Assembly: GCA_022396035.1 (NCBI GenBank)
Contig: JAIOXO010000006.1
Span: 1-64,000, forward strand
Direction of reading: 5' to 3'
Length of the DNA stretch: 64,000 bases
From: Actinomycetes bacterium
Lineage (GTDB): Bacteria; Actinomycetota; Humimicrobiia; Humimicrobiales; Humimicrobiaceae
Below, piece after piece: positions 33,307 to 42,277 of the stretch. Every line of letters begins with the position of its first letter. Positions within the stretch are counted from its first letter, which is position 1. The translations under genes were made by a program, and so were the position numbers. Below the pieces are notes generated by a model that saw nothing but the letters and a program-made list of their open reading frames with translations, ran no database searches and was not told where the DNA came from.

Positions 33307-34632
33307 ATGGTACAAGATAGAAGGCCAACAACTCCTTCAAAAGAAGATTTTATAAGAACAATTTTAAAGAGATTATTAATAAGGGAAAAGGAGCTTGTAC
33401 TTGAATCCAGAATTCCTTCATTTGGAGAATTAAGTACGGAGTTTGAGGACATTAAAGAATTCGGCCTTTATTTGCATATACCTTTTTGTGAACAAATATG
33501 CTCTTATTGCCCTTATAATAAAGAGATTTATAAACCTGATTTAGCGAAAGCATATACTTGTGCAGTTAAAAGAGAAATTGACTTCTATTCTTCTTTGATT
33601 GGTAATAAGCCAGTTACCTCCTTTTATATTGGTGGAGGAACTCCAACAACAATGCTATACAGCGGTATTAAAGAAATATTGGAGCATATTTTTTTTAATT
33701 TTAACATCCAATGTAAGACACATATGGAAAGCCATCCCAATCACTTAACATCAAAAAATCTCAATACTATTATTAATATGGGTGTTAAGTATCTGAGTAT
33801 GGGTTTGGAGGCTATGCAAGATAAGCATCTAAAGATGCTGGGCAGACCATATACAGCAGAAAAAGCAAAGTCTGCAATCAAGCGTGCTGTTAATATGGGC
33901 TTTGAATGTGTTAATGTGGACATCATGTTTGCATTGCCAAACCAAACTTATAAAGAAATAGAGCAGTCAGGCCATGATTTGGTTGATACGGGTGTTGACC
34001 AGGTTGCAGCTTATCCAATCTTTAGATTTCCATATACTAAAATGGGTGCAACTTCTGAGGAGGTCAATTACAATTTATCTACTGTAATTAAAAGACGAAA
34101 AATGCTAGGTATTCTTGAGAATATTTTTTATGCTGCTGGCTTTGAAAGAACATCTGTCTGGGCATTTACAAAAAAAGAAGTTCCAAAATACTGTTCTGTG
34201 GCAGTACCTCTTTATATTGGTCTAGGAGCAAGTGGCGGAACATATCTTAAGAATATTTTTTATCTAAATACTTTCAATGTTTCTGAGTATATTAAAGCAA
34301 TTAAGAATAAAACATTGCCAATTGCCCTATCATTAAATCTTTCAGAAAAAATGCAGATGGCATGGTGGTTTTACTGGAGAATCTATGAAACTAGATTTAA
34401 AAGAAGCGATTTTATGGAAAGGTTTGGAAAGGAATTTGATGAGATCTATGGAAAATATATAAAAATATTATCTTTTTTTAGGTTCTTAAATGATAACAAA
34501 GATCAAATAGTTCTTACAGATAGAGGTTCGTATTGGCTACATGCAATTGAGGATCTATTTTCAATAAGTTATATAAGTAAGTTGTGGGGAACTTCAAAGC
34601 AGGACCCCTGGCCAAAAAGGGTTGAACTGTAA
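33307..34632 (+). CDS. Radical-SAM protein of the HemN/HemW (coproporphyrinogen oxidase-like) family
   Basis: The 441-residue protein carries Cys61, Cys65 and Cys68 in the HemN-like motif HIPFCEQICSYCPY, then YIGGGTPTTM and the sequence GVKYLSMGLEAMQDKHLKMLGR in part (SMGLEAMQDKHLKMLG), which parallels SLGVQS-type segments of HemN/HemW. A C-terminal HemN-like domain follows. True HemN would need other heme genes, none of which are here, so methyl transfer or another radical reaction on an unknown substrate is equally possible. ATG 33307 has GAAGG six bases before it. The second radical-SAM gene starts 1 base after its stop. Codons are more AT-rich than in the cofactor operon. Confidence 0.85.
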   Translation: MVQDRRPTTPSKEDFIRTILKRLLIREKELVLESRIPSFGELSTEFEDIKEFGLYLHIPFCEQICSYCPYNKEIYKPDLAKAYTCAVKREIDFYSSLIGNKPVTSFYIGGGTPTTMLYSGIKEILEHIFFNFNIQCKTHMESHPNHLTSKNLNTIINMGVKYLSMGLEAMQDKHLKMLGRPYTAEKAKSAIKRAVNMGFECVNVDIMFALPNQTYKEIEQSGHDLVDTGVDQVAAYPIFRFPYTKMGATSEEVNYNLSTVIKRRKMLGILENIFYAAGFERTSVWAFTKKEVPKYCSVAVPLYIGLGASGGTYLKNIFYLNTFNVSEYIKAIKNKTLPIALSLNLSEKMQMAWWFYWRIYETRFKRSDFMERFGKEFDEIYGKYIKILSFFRFLNDNKDQIVLTDRGSYWLHAIEDLFSISYISKLWGTSKQDPWPKRVEL

Positions 34633-34633
34633 C

Positions 34634-35515
34634 ATGTTGAAAAATATGATCTATGGAATCAAATACATAGCCGGTAATAAAATCTTAAAAAAACGCACCC
34701 CTCTTATTGCCGGGTTAGCTATAACAAACAAGTGTAATTTACGATGCTTGCACTGCAGAGTAACTGAACGTAAGACTGATGATATGCGATTTGAAGAAAT
34801 AACTTCAACACTTGATACATTTTACAAACAAGGAGGTCGTACTTTATATCTTGAAGGTGGAGAACCATTTGTCTGGCATGACAATTATTATAATGTTGAA
34901 GACATTGTTAAATATGCTCATAAAAAAAGATTTCTTGCAGTTATTATTTATACAAATGGAACATTTCCATTAGAAACATCTGCTGATACTATTTTTATTA
35001 GCATTGATGGACTTAAAGAAACTCATGATTTAATACGCGGTAAAACATTTGATAAAATAATGAGAAATATTAATGAATCAAAGCACTCTTCTCTTTTTAT
35101 AAATTTTACAATTAACACTCATAACAAGGAAGAAATAGGAGAATTTTGTGCATATATAAATAACATAGATAAAATACGTGGCATATTTTTTTATTTTCAC
35201 ACACCTTATTATGGATATGATGATTTATATTTAGATGTTACCGAAAGGAATGAAATTTTACTTAGATTATTAGATTTTAAGAAGAAATACAAAATATTAA
35301 ATTCTCAAGCTGGCATAAAATCAGCAATAAAAAATGATTGGTTGCGGCCTTTGGATATTTGCCGCATTTATGAAAGCAATGATGTCTATGAATGTTGCAG
35401 GTTTGCTGGAGATGCCGAATTATGTAAAAACTGCGGATATTTAAGCTATGCAGAAATAAATCAGGCATTGAAATTAAAACCATCAGCTATTTTAAATGCT
35501 TTTAAATATTTTTAA
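34634..35515 (+). CDS. Radical-SAM protein with SPASM-like C-terminal cysteines, function unknown
   Basis: Cys38, Cys42 and Cys45 (counted from an in-frame TTG at 34622) form the CxxxCxxC motif KCNLRCLHC; LEGGEPF is the SAM strand and FISIDGLKETHDLIRGK a conserved mid-segment. The C-terminus has a cysteine cluster (DICRI, ECC, LCKNCGY), as in SPASM/Twitch domains that hold auxiliary Fe-S clusters. I prefer ATG 34634, just after the upstream stop. The 51943-52842 protein is a paralogue: it shares the N-terminal R-TPL segment, the mid-segment and the Cys-rich end. It pairs tightly with the HemN-like gene. Substrate unknown. Confidence 0.82.
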   Translation: MLKNMIYGIKYIAGNKILKKRTPLIAGLAITNKCNLRCLHCRVTERKTDDMRFEEITSTLDTFYKQGGRTLYLEGGEPFVWHDNYYNVEDIVKYAHKKRFLAVIIYTNGTFPLETSADTIFISIDGLKETHDLIRGKTFDKIMRNINESKHSSLFINFTINTHNKEEIGEFCAYINNIDKIRGIFFYFHTPYYGYDDLYLDVTERNEILLRLLDFKKKYKILNSQAGIKSAIKNDWLRPLDICRIYESNDVYECCRFAGDAELCKNCGYLSYAEINQALKLKPSAILNAFKYF

Positions 35516-35803
35516 TATCAATTTTTATTTTTTTCAATATGTCTGGATTGATTTTTTTAAAAAAAGATTTTAAATATTTATTCACTACAACACTAAATAC
35601 ATCTTTTAAGTATATTTAGCTTATAACTCGGCTTAGAGGCTAACATAAAATTAATTATCTGTTCTTGATCCTCTTAATTATACCATCCAATCTTAATGAT
35701 GGGATGCCGCCACCAATTCTAGAATCTGGTTTTCTACAAAAAAAGGGCAACCAATTCTAACAATATAATAAGGATTCGGTGTGGCTGGTAGCTTTAAAAT
35801 GTT
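35516..35803. other. AT-rich intergenic region with repeat-like hairpin
   Basis: No gene is recognised. At 35612-35640 is TTTAGCTTATAACTCGGC followed by TTAGAGGCTAA, which can fold into an imperfect hairpin and resembles a segment at 37549-37581 downstream of the kinase gene. The repeated stretch extends upstream to AAATACATCTTTT in both copies. Confidence 0.4.
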
Positions 35804-36034
35804 TTAGATATGAAATTTTTTGTCCTGGTGAGGGGGTTTTTCAAATACTGGCCCGATAACTTTAACTTTAAAAAGTTTTTCTATAGCCTCTTCAATGTCT
35901 TTACCCTTTTCAATCTTGTGTTCTTTAATATAATAAAATTCTTCATCACTATAAACTGGATATTTAACTTTCTCCCCTGCAGTATTTTTCGCTTCTAAAA
36001 AAAATATAAATTTTTTCCTAGCCATGACTTCCAT
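35804..36034 (-). CDS. Small hypothetical protein
   Basis: A 76-residue (or 73-residue, from the second Met) charged protein: RKKFIFFLEAKNTAG, KVKYPVYSDEEFYYIKEHKIEKG, DIEEAIEKLFKVKVIGPVFE. The alternation of hydrophobic and charged residues suggests a compact soluble alpha/beta domain, and Lys/Glu content is high. GGAAG lies close to the second start (ATG 36025). No family is recognised. It stands alone between plus-strand genes in an AT-rich area. Confidence 0.5.
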   Translation of the reverse strand: MEVMARKKFIFFLEAKNTAGEKVKYPVYSDEEFYYIKEHKIEKGKDIEEAIEKLFKVKVIGPVFEKPPHQDKKFHI

Positions 36035-36531
36035 AAATCTATTTTTTATTTATTCTTATTATAAAACTAAGCTATGAAAAAGAACATAAATAATTAGAAA
36101 TAGTGATTGTAATGATTCTATTTTTAGGTAAAAGGAGAGAAAAAGCAAATTTAAGAAAATGGTTCAGATTTTTTTCGCATCTGGTAAAGGATTAAATGGT
36201 TATAAAGCGATAGAAAATATTAATAATTCTAGAATGGATTTAGAAGAAATAGTGAAATAATATAAAGCAGGAGTCTCCAATAAAAATTACTTTGCATACA
36301 ACACTGCAACCAGCACAATTAATCAAACCTTACTACAGATATTCTATCCTTCAAATATAAAAGATTTTTCAGCGTCTTCTCTGTTTGTAATCAGTTTAAG
36401 GAATATCCAATGCATTTTTAATGATGATAATCTTTGAACTATTAATTGTGAAGAACGTAGTAGTATAATGTAGTAGAATCGAGTGTTTTAAATATTTTTG
36501 ATATTTTTAAGAATCTTTCACAGGAAATAAT
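36035..36531. other. AT-rich intergenic region
   Basis: About 500 bases without a recognised gene. A 33-codon open stretch begins ATGGTTCAG at 36158 (encoding MVQIFFASGKGLNGYKAIEN and a short acidic end) but has no Shine-Dalgarno at suitable distance. No RNA gene or strong terminator is evident. Confidence 0.4.
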
Positions 36532-37488
36532 ATGAAAGCAATTCTAATTATAAATCCAAAGTCCGGGAATACAAAAATAAAAATTTCACCCTTATTGAAA
36601 TGGACTTTCAAGAAATTGGAAAATACAGCAAAAGAGGTTTCTTCGCCGAAACCAACTATTGCAGAAATTATAGAAGAAGTGAGGAAAAGCTGTAATAAAG
36701 AAAATATGAAACTAGATATTGAATTTACAAAGCATCCAAAGCACGCAATAGAACTGGCACAAGGAGCAAGAAAAAAGTATGATATGGTTATTGTGGCCGG
36801 CGGAGACGGAACAGTAAACGAAGTCATAAATGGTATCATTGGCTCAAAGATAACACTTGCAGTCATACCTTATGGCAGCACTAATGTTCTTGCTTTAGAG
36901 CTGGGGATACCATTTAATGTGAAAGAAGCTTCAGAATTAATCACACACGGCAAGAGAGTAAAGATTGACCTGGGTTATGCAAAAACAAATGAGGAAGCTA
37001 GATATTTTACTATGATGGTCGATGTAGGATTTGTCCCAAAGTTAATAGAAGGAGTCAATCTAGAAGTCAAGAAAAGGTTGGGGAACTTTGCATATCTGCT
37101 TTCTGGAATTAAACAACTCTTAACATATAAATGGCATAATATCCATGTTGAGCATAAATTTCATTCTGTAGACTATTTCGTAATAGTTTCAAATTCTAAG
37201 GACTATGCCGGGGAGTATCAAATAGCACATAAGGCTAGCACAACAGATGGCCTTCTTGACTTGGTTGTTATCAGCAGGAAAAGTTGGTGGAAAATAATAA
37301 AATTTATCTTCTTATTGTCAATTGGGAAATCAAATTCATTCTTAAAGGAAGAATATTATAAAATAAAGGAAGCGCATATTTATTCCAAACACAAAATGTT
37401 GGTTCAAGCGGATGGGGAATTGATAGGGGCAGCGCCAGTAGATGTCAAAGTTGTTCCAAAAGCATTGACTGTAATGGTTAAGAGATAA
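36532..37488 (+). CDS. Diacylglycerol kinase-family lipid kinase (YegS/BmrU-like)
   Basis: The 318-residue protein has the DAGK catalytic fold: INPKSGN at the start, VAGGDGTVNEVINGI (about residues 88-102) for nucleotide binding, IPYGSTNVLALELGIP (about 114-129) and, near the end, VQADGELIG with the conserved D-G-E. Relatives phosphorylate diacylglycerol, undecaprenol, sphingosine-like lipids or similar. There are no membrane segments, so it probably binds at the membrane surface. It is monocistronic and a terminator-like hairpin follows at 37549-37592. Confidence 0.88.
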   Translation: MKAILIINPKSGNTKIKISPLLKWTFKKLENTAKEVSSPKPTIAEIIEEVRKSCNKENMKLDIEFTKHPKHAIELAQGARKKYDMVIVAGGDGTVNEVINGIIGSKITLAVIPYGSTNVLALELGIPFNVKEASELITHGKRVKIDLGYAKTNEEARYFTMMVDVGFVPKLIEGVNLEVKKRLGNFAYLLSGIKQLLTYKWHNIHVEHKFHSVDYFVIVSNSKDYAGEYQIAHKASTTDGLLDLVVISRKSWWKIIKFIFLLSIGKSNSFLKEEYYKIKEAHIYSKHKMLVQADGELIGAAPVDVKVVPKALTVMVKR

Positions 37489-37548
37489 TTATTATCAGCA
37501 AACAAATCTAAATTTATATCTCATTATAGACCAAAATACATCTTCTAT

Positions 37549-37592
37549 ACATTTTAGCCTATAACTCAGTTTACAGGCTATTTTTTATCCTA
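37549..37592 (+). terminator. Imperfect hairpin with T tract after the lipid kinase gene
   Basis: TAGCCTATAA pairs with TTACAGGCTA (one mismatch) across CTCAGT, and TTTTTTATCC follows. It probably terminates the lipid kinase transcript. The segment resembles 35590-35640, so the pair may be copies of one short dispersed repeat. Confidence 0.6.
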
Positions 37593-37866
37593 TACTCTAG
37601 ACAACAATAAAGTCCCATTTTCTAAACAACAAACCTTTAGTTAAAACCTTTTTGCACCCATAAATATATTTGATTACTATGTAATATATATTTCTGTAAA
37701 ACTGGTTATGGGGTAAAATAAAGGATGTAAATACTTGTAAATTGGGGTTTCAAAATTACAAATGTTAAGAAGAATAACAGAAATGAAACAGTAGCAGTAT
37801 TAAACATCTCTGACTAGTAGCGCAGGTCTCCAGAGAATAAAATAAAATTTTTAGGAATTTGCATAT
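37593..37866. other. Intergenic, AT-rich, before birA
   Basis: Together with the terminator this forms a gap of about 380 bases. No gene or RNA is recognised. The promoter of the birA-oad operon should lie here, but no pair of -35 and -10 boxes stands out clearly. Confidence 0.35.
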
Positions 37867-38595
37867 ATGGTTAAAAGAATATATTTCCCTAAAATAGAAT
37901 CCACCAATAATTATGCTGTAGAAAACATTGAAAATATAGAAGACAGAACAGTAATCCTTGCAGATAAGCAGACCAGAGGCAAGGGCAGAAATGGACGGTA
38001 TTGGCTTTCAGAGAAAAATAATCTTTTTGTATCTTTAGTTTTAAAGCCACAATTTGATTTTCGACAGATAAATACTATTAATGCACTTACACATTATACT
38101 GCAGTTGTTTTAACCAGGGTTTTTAAAAAAAAATATTCTATTAAAGCAAAAATTAAATGGCCAAATGATTTATTGGCTAATGGCAAAAAGATTGCCGGGA
38201 TATTAATAGAAACAGTAATAAAAGGCAATTCTTTACAGGGCGTTATTATTGGAATAGGTGTAAATTTAAACCTGGAGGAAAAAACATTAGAGAAAATAAG
38301 TCAACCGGCTACATCCTTAAATGTTTTACTAGAAAAGGAAATAAATAGGGATGAATTTTTAGATTTTTTATTAAAAGAATTTTTTTTGCAATATGATGAA
38401 TTATTGAAAAAAGGTTTTCTATTAATTAAAGAAGAATATAGTCTTTTAAATATGGTTATGGGAAAATTGGTTAAGGTGGTAGTTTTTAACAAAAAATACT
38501 ATGGTATTGCAAAAGGGATAGATGACAAAGGCCAACTTATTTTAGACTGCAAGGACAGAGAAGAGATTATAAACATAGGGGATATAATATGCTAA
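37867..38595 (+). CDS. birA: Biotin--protein ligase (BirA, no DNA-binding domain)
   Basis: The 242-residue enzyme joins biotin to the lysine of biotin-carrier domains through biotinyl-AMP. Motifs are STNNYA (about 12-17), the nucleotide loop TRGKGRNGRYW (about 36-46), LSLVLKP-like FVSLVLKP, and KWPNDLLANGKKIAGILIE (about 98-116). There is no N-terminal helix-turn-helix, so it is a ligase without repressor function. It overlaps the oadG gene by 7 bases, and the OadA product two genes on carries the target lysine, so ligase and substrate are made together. Confidence 0.94.
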   Translation: MVKRIYFPKIESTNNYAVENIENIEDRTVILADKQTRGKGRNGRYWLSEKNNLFVSLVLKPQFDFRQINTINALTHYTAVVLTRVFKKKYSIKAKIKWPNDLLANGKKIAGILIETVIKGNSLQGVIIGIGVNLNLEEKTLEKISQPATSLNVLLEKEINRDEFLDFLLKEFFLQYDELLKKGFLLIKEEYSLLNMVMGKLVKVVVFNKKYYGIAKGIDDKGQLILDCKDREEIINIGDIIC

Positions 38596-38807
38596 TAGAA
38601 GGATTAATTGTCATGGTTATTGGAATCTTAATGGTTTTCTTATTTTTGGGTGCCTTAGTAGCCATAATGTACAGTTCTAAATTTTTCATAAAGTTCTTGC
38701 CAATTGAAAACAAAAACTTATCCCTGTCAGAAGCCAGGGATCAGGATTCAAAATTTGAAGAAATTGCGGTAGCTGTGGCAGCTATAAAAAAATCTATACA
38801 CAAATAA
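38589..38807 (+). CDS. oadG: OadG-like gamma subunit of Na+-pumping decarboxylase
   Basis: The 72-residue protein has one N-terminal membrane helix (about residues 3-28, MLIEGLIVMVIGILMVFLF start) and a short charged cytoplasmic tail with DSKFEEIAVAVAAIKKSI, the pattern of OadG/MmdD/GcdD small subunits, whose C-terminal repeats often read E-E-I-A-A-I-A-A-A-I. The gamma subunit links the carboxyltransferase to the membrane pump. It overlaps birA and precedes oadA by 19 bases. Confidence 0.88.
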   Translation: MLIEGLIVMVIGILMVFLFLGALVAIMYSSKFFIKFLPIENKNLSLSEARDQDSKFEEIAVAVAAIKKSIHK

Positions 38808-38826
38808 ATTAACGGGAGTTACAAAA

Positions 38827-40623
38827 GTGGCAAAAAAATTAATTAAAGTTGTGGATCTTTCTTTTAGGGACGGATTTCAGTCGGTATTTGGAGCCAGGGT
38901 TTTAAGGGATGATTATCTGCCTGCAATTGAGGCAGCAAAAGATGCCGGGATTACTCATTTTGAAGCTGGTGGCGGAGCAATGTTTCAATCCTTATTTTTC
39001 TATTGCAATGAAAATGCTTTTAAGACCATGGAAGCATTTAGGAAAGCTGCCGGGCCGGATGCAAATTTACAGACCTTGGCAAGAGGGGTAAATGTTGTTG
39101 GTTTGGATTCGCAACCCAGGGATATGATAAAGCTTCATGCAGAGCTTTTTAAGAAACACGGGATTACCACAATTAGAAATTTTGATGCATTAAATGATGT
39201 CAATAATTTAATCTATAGTGGACAATGCATAGTTGATGCTGGACTGAAGCATGAAGTAGCTATTACCATGATGGCATTACCAAGGGGCTGCAAAGGTGCC
39301 CATGATCCAAAATTTTATATAGATGTTTTAAAAAAGATTTTAGATGCGGACATACCTTTTAATTCAGTATGTTTTAAGGATGCTTCAGGCACATCAACAC
39401 CTACCACGGTTTTTGAAACTATAAAACTTGCCAGAAAAATGTTGCCAGGAGGCACTCATTTAAGATTCCATACCCATGAAACAGCAGGTTGTAGTGTTTT
39501 GTGTCATAAAGCAGCACTTGACGCAGGAGTAGATGGTATTGATTTAACCATGGCCCCGGTATCGGGCGGCACCTCTCATGCTGACATTGTTACCATGTGG
39601 CATGCTTTAAGGGGGACCGAATATGAGCTAGGAATAAATATTGATAAAATCCTGGAAGCTGAAATGGTCTTTAAGGAGTGCATGAAAGACTATTTCGTTC
39701 CTCCGGAATCACAAAAAGTTGAACCGCTTATTCCGTTTTCTCCCATGCCGGGCGGTGCTTTGACTGCTAATACTCAAATGTTGAGAGATAACAATATTAT
39801 GGATAAATTTACAGATATTATCTCCAAAATGGGCGAGGTAGTAAAAAAAGGCGGATATGGCACCAGCGTTACCCCTGTTTCTCAATTTTACTTTCAGCAG
39901 GCTTTTAATAATGTTATGTTCGGGGATTGGAAAAAGATAGCAGAAGGCTACGGGAAGATGGTGCTTGGATATTTTGGAAAAACTCCCGTACCCCCGGATT
40001 CTGAAATAGTTACCATTGCTTCCAAACAATTAGGCTTATCTCCCACAACCGAAAGCCCGTTGGATATTGATGAAAAAAATCCTGCTAAAGGTATGGATGC
40101 GGCTAAAAAAATGCTTGTAGACAATGGTATAGAAATAACTGATGAAAATATATTTATTGCAGGGGCTTGTAAAGAAAAAGGTATTGCTTTTCTGAAAGGT
40201 GAAGGAAAAGTAATGGTTCGAAAAAAAGAAAAAGAAAGATCTGGTGATGAGACTAACGAGTATACGGTAAACATCAATAATAAGAAGTATACTGTTTCTT
40301 TTGATGGGGATAACGCAATTGTTGATGGAAAAAAATATAATGTTTCTGTTAAGAAGGGAAAAGGAAAGAATAAATTATCCTCAGATTCGGAAGAAATAGG
40401 GATAAACGATTCTGTGGTTATCAAAGCACCAATGGCAGGGTCTGTTTTCAAGATACTAGTCAGCTTAGGTGATGTTATAGAAGAAGGAGAAGTTGTTATG
40501 ATTCTGGAGGCAATGAAAATGGAAACCGAAATTAAATCAGCTGTAGGGGGAACCGTCTCTTCGATTCCTGTAAGCCAAGGCCAACAGTTAGTAGCAGGCC
40601 AGGATTTAATTTATATTAAATAA
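38827..40623 (+). CDS. oadA: Biotin-dependent carboxyltransferase, oxaloacetate decarboxylase alpha-type (OadA)
   Basis: The 598-residue protein has an N-terminal carboxyltransferase barrel (FRDGFQSVFGAR where most OadA read LRDAHQS; FKDASGTSTP with the lysine expected to be carbamylated; FHTHETAGC with metal-binding histidines), a helical tail with MPGGALTANTQML and GTSVTPVSQFYFQQAF, a charged linker, and a biotinyl domain with EAMKMET, Lys564 being the biotinylation site. It probably transfers CO2 from oxaloacetate or pyruvate-type acid to biotin, for decarboxylation by OadB with Na+ export. The GTG start has GGGAG upstream. The atypical barrel motifs mark a distinct subfamily, so the exact substrate is less certain. 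Confidence 0.9.
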   Translation: MAKKLIKVVDLSFRDGFQSVFGARVLRDDYLPAIEAAKDAGITHFEAGGGAMFQSLFFYCNENAFKTMEAFRKAAGPDANLQTLARGVNVVGLDSQPRDMIKLHAELFKKHGITTIRNFDALNDVNNLIYSGQCIVDAGLKHEVAITMMALPRGCKGAHDPKFYIDVLKKILDADIPFNSVCFKDASGTSTPTTVFETIKLARKMLPGGTHLRFHTHETAGCSVLCHKAALDAGVDGIDLTMAPVSGGTSHADIVTMWHALRGTEYELGINIDKILEAEMVFKECMKDYFVPPESQKVEPLIPFSPMPGGALTANTQMLRDNNIMDKFTDIISKMGEVVKKGGYGTSVTPVSQFYFQQAFNNVMFGDWKKIAEGYGKMVLGYFGKTPVPPDSEIVTIASKQLGLSPTTESPLDIDEKNPAKGMDAAKKMLVDNGIEITDENIFIAGACKEKGIAFLKGEGKVMVRKKEKERSGDETNEYTVNINNKKYTVSFDGDNAIVDGKKYNVSVKKGKGKNKLSSDSEEIGINDSVVIKAPMAGSVFKILVSLGDVIEEGEVVMILEAMKMETEIKSAVGGTVSSIPVSQGQQLVAGQDLIYIK

Positions 40624-40635
40624 ACTAGGGGGAGC

Positions 40636-41772
40636 ATGCAAATATCAGAGTCTCTATATACTATATGGATGTCTACTGGTCTTGCAAACTTTACTATTGG
40701 GCAAGTAGTTATGATCCTGGTTGGACTATTTTTAATCTGGCTTGGAATTAGAAAGGGTTTTGAACCCCTTTTGTTAGTACCAATAGGTTTTGGTGGGATT
40801 TTAGCTAATATACCCATAGTTGATATTGCTGGAGCCGGTTTTTTAGGAATGGTTTATGAGTTTGGAATCGAGTCTTCTATTTTTCCGCTTTTAATTTTTT
40901 TGGGAATTGGAGCTATGACTGATTTCGGCCCCCTGATAGCAAACCCAAAAACAGCTTTGCTTGGCGGGGCAGCACAGTTTGGAATATTTTCTACATTTTT
41001 TGGTGCCTTATTGTTGACCAAATACCTGGGTTTTAATTTTAGTATGGGGGACGCAGCTTCTATTGGAATAATTGGAGGAGCTGATGGGCCAACAGCAATT
41101 TTTTTGGCATCTAAATTATCTCCCCAGCTTCTAGGCGCAATTGCTATTGCCGCATATTCTTATATGGCACTAGTCCCTATTATCCAACCTCCTATAATGC
41201 GGGGGTTAACTACTATAAGCGAGAGAAAAATAAAGATGAAACAGCTCAGGCATGTTTCCAAAAGAGAAAAAATTCTTTTTCCCATAATTATTTTTATTCT
41301 ATGTATAATCTTGCTGCCGGATGCAACCCCAATCATCGGAATGCTGATGTTTGGAAATTTATTAAAAGAATGCGGTGTAACCGACCGGCTTTCAAAAACC
41401 GCTCAAAATGAACTGATAAATATCGTCACCATTTTGCTTGGTTTATCAGTTGGCTCAAGGTTACAGGCTGACCAGTTTTTAACCGTGGAGACATTGGGAA
41501 TTATTTTATTGGGTCTAATTGCTTTTTCTATCGGGACTGCGTCAGGCGTTATACTGGCAAAAATTATGAATAAATTATCAAAAGATAAGGTTAATCCTTT
41601 AATTGGTGCTGCCGGAGTGTCAGCAGTTCCAATGTCGGCCAGAACTGTAAATAAAACCGGATTAAAGGAAGATTCAAGTAATTTTCTGCTAATGCATGCA
41701 ATGGGGCCAAATGTTGCTGGAGTTATTGGGTCTGCAGTTGCAGCAGGTGTATTGCTTGCACTGTTCTCATAA
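40636..41772 (+). CDS. oadB: Na+-translocating decarboxylase beta subunit (OadB/GcdB/MmdB)
   Basis: The 378-residue protein has about nine membrane segments and the highly conserved OadB features: [17 protein letters not shown] (about 93-109, holding the Asp of the sodium site), [13 protein letters not shown] (about 146-158), and [17 protein letters not shown] and [15 protein letters not shown] at the C-terminus. It decarboxylates carboxybiotin and exports sodium. It lies 12 bases after oadA and ends the operon. Confidence 0.95.
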   Translation: MQISESLYTIWMSTGLANFTIGQVVMILVGLFLIWLGIRKGFEPLLLVPIGFGGILANIPIVDIAGAGFLGMVYEFGIESSIFPLLIFLGIGAMTDFGPLIANPKTALLGGAAQFGIFSTFFGALLLTKYLGFNFSMGDAASIGIIGGADGPTAIFLASKLSPQLLGAIAIAAYSYMALVPIIQPPIMRGLTTISERKIKMKQLRHVSKREKILFPIIIFILCIILLPDATPIIGMLMFGNLLKECGVTDRLSKTAQNELINIVTILLGLSVGSRLQADQFLTVETLGIILLGLIAFSIGTASGVILAKIMNKLSKDKVNPLIGAAGVSAVPMSARTVNKTGLKEDSSNFLLMHAMGPNVAGVIGSAVAAGVLLALFS

Positions 41773-41985
41773 GCCCCAGAATTTGTATTGTTTTTCTCAA
41801 AGGTTAAAATACTTAATATGGACAGAAGATTTCTTTCCTTAAATACAAAAATGATTTGTCAATATAATTTCTTATACCCTTGCTTTCCCTTTTTAAAGGG
41901 TAAACCGAGCCATTATGTACTATTATAGATATGTCTTGCCTTACAGTATACTCTCAAACTCCCCATACCCTTTTTTCTCACTTTA

Positions 41986-41994
41986 TGCTATATT
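41986..41994 (+). promoter_or_regulatory. Possible extended -10 promoter of the B12 operon
   Basis: TGCTATATT is a TGN-extended -10 element (TATATT at 41989-41994) with no good -35 box. Transcription would begin near 42001, about 25 bases before the cobalamin aptamer. Confidence 0.4.
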
Positions 41995-42025
41995 ATCCTT
42001 AGCTTATTTTACAACCAAATATCAT

Positions 42026-42200
42026 TCTGCTTTTCAAGGGAATCCAGTTAGAATCTGGAACGGTCCCGCCACTGTAATTGGGTGAGTATCTTTCAATAGG
42101 CCACTGGCAATAGCCGGGAAGGCGAAGGGTAAAGTCCCATAAGTCAGGAGACCTGTCTGGCAGAAAACAAGTTACACCTCTTCGGTAGAAAGGGAGTAAT
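42026..42200 (+). promoter_or_regulatory. Cobalamin riboswitch
   Basis: The region contains the core GGAATCCAG, then ATCTGGAACGGTCCCGCC and ACTGTAA, and later the B12 box AGTCAGGAGACCTGTCT (42142-42158), in the usual spacing. These are the hallmark segments of adenosylcobalamin/cobalamin-sensing RNA. A terminator hairpin follows at 42220-42263, ahead of cobO, so binding of cobalamin should reduce transcription of the operon. Confidence 0.93.
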
Positions 42201-42219
42201 TTTTTATTTTAAAAAATTT

Positions 42220-42263
42220 AAAGGCTCTCTGCTGAAAACGAAGCGGAGAGCCTTTATCTTTTT
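42220..42263 (+). terminator. Riboswitch-controlled rho-independent terminator
   Basis: AAAGGCTCTCTGCT (42220-42233) pairs with AGCGGAGAGCCTTT (42242-42255) with one G-T pair, loop GAAAACGA, and is followed by ATCTTTTT. It sits 14 bases before the cobO start and just after the cobalamin aptamer. Confidence 0.9.
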
Positions 42264-42277
42264 AGAAAGGAGATATT

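Noticed and set aside
33307-34632. Assignment of the HemN-like gene as true coproporphyrinogen III dehydrogenase
   Set aside because: The motif supports the superfamily only; no other heme genes are nearby and the partner is another radical-SAM gene.
35688-35780. Minus-strand text KPDSRIGGGIPSLRLDG in an AT-rich gap
   Set aside because: About 25 codons with no start and no recognised family; could be a gene tail but not supportable.
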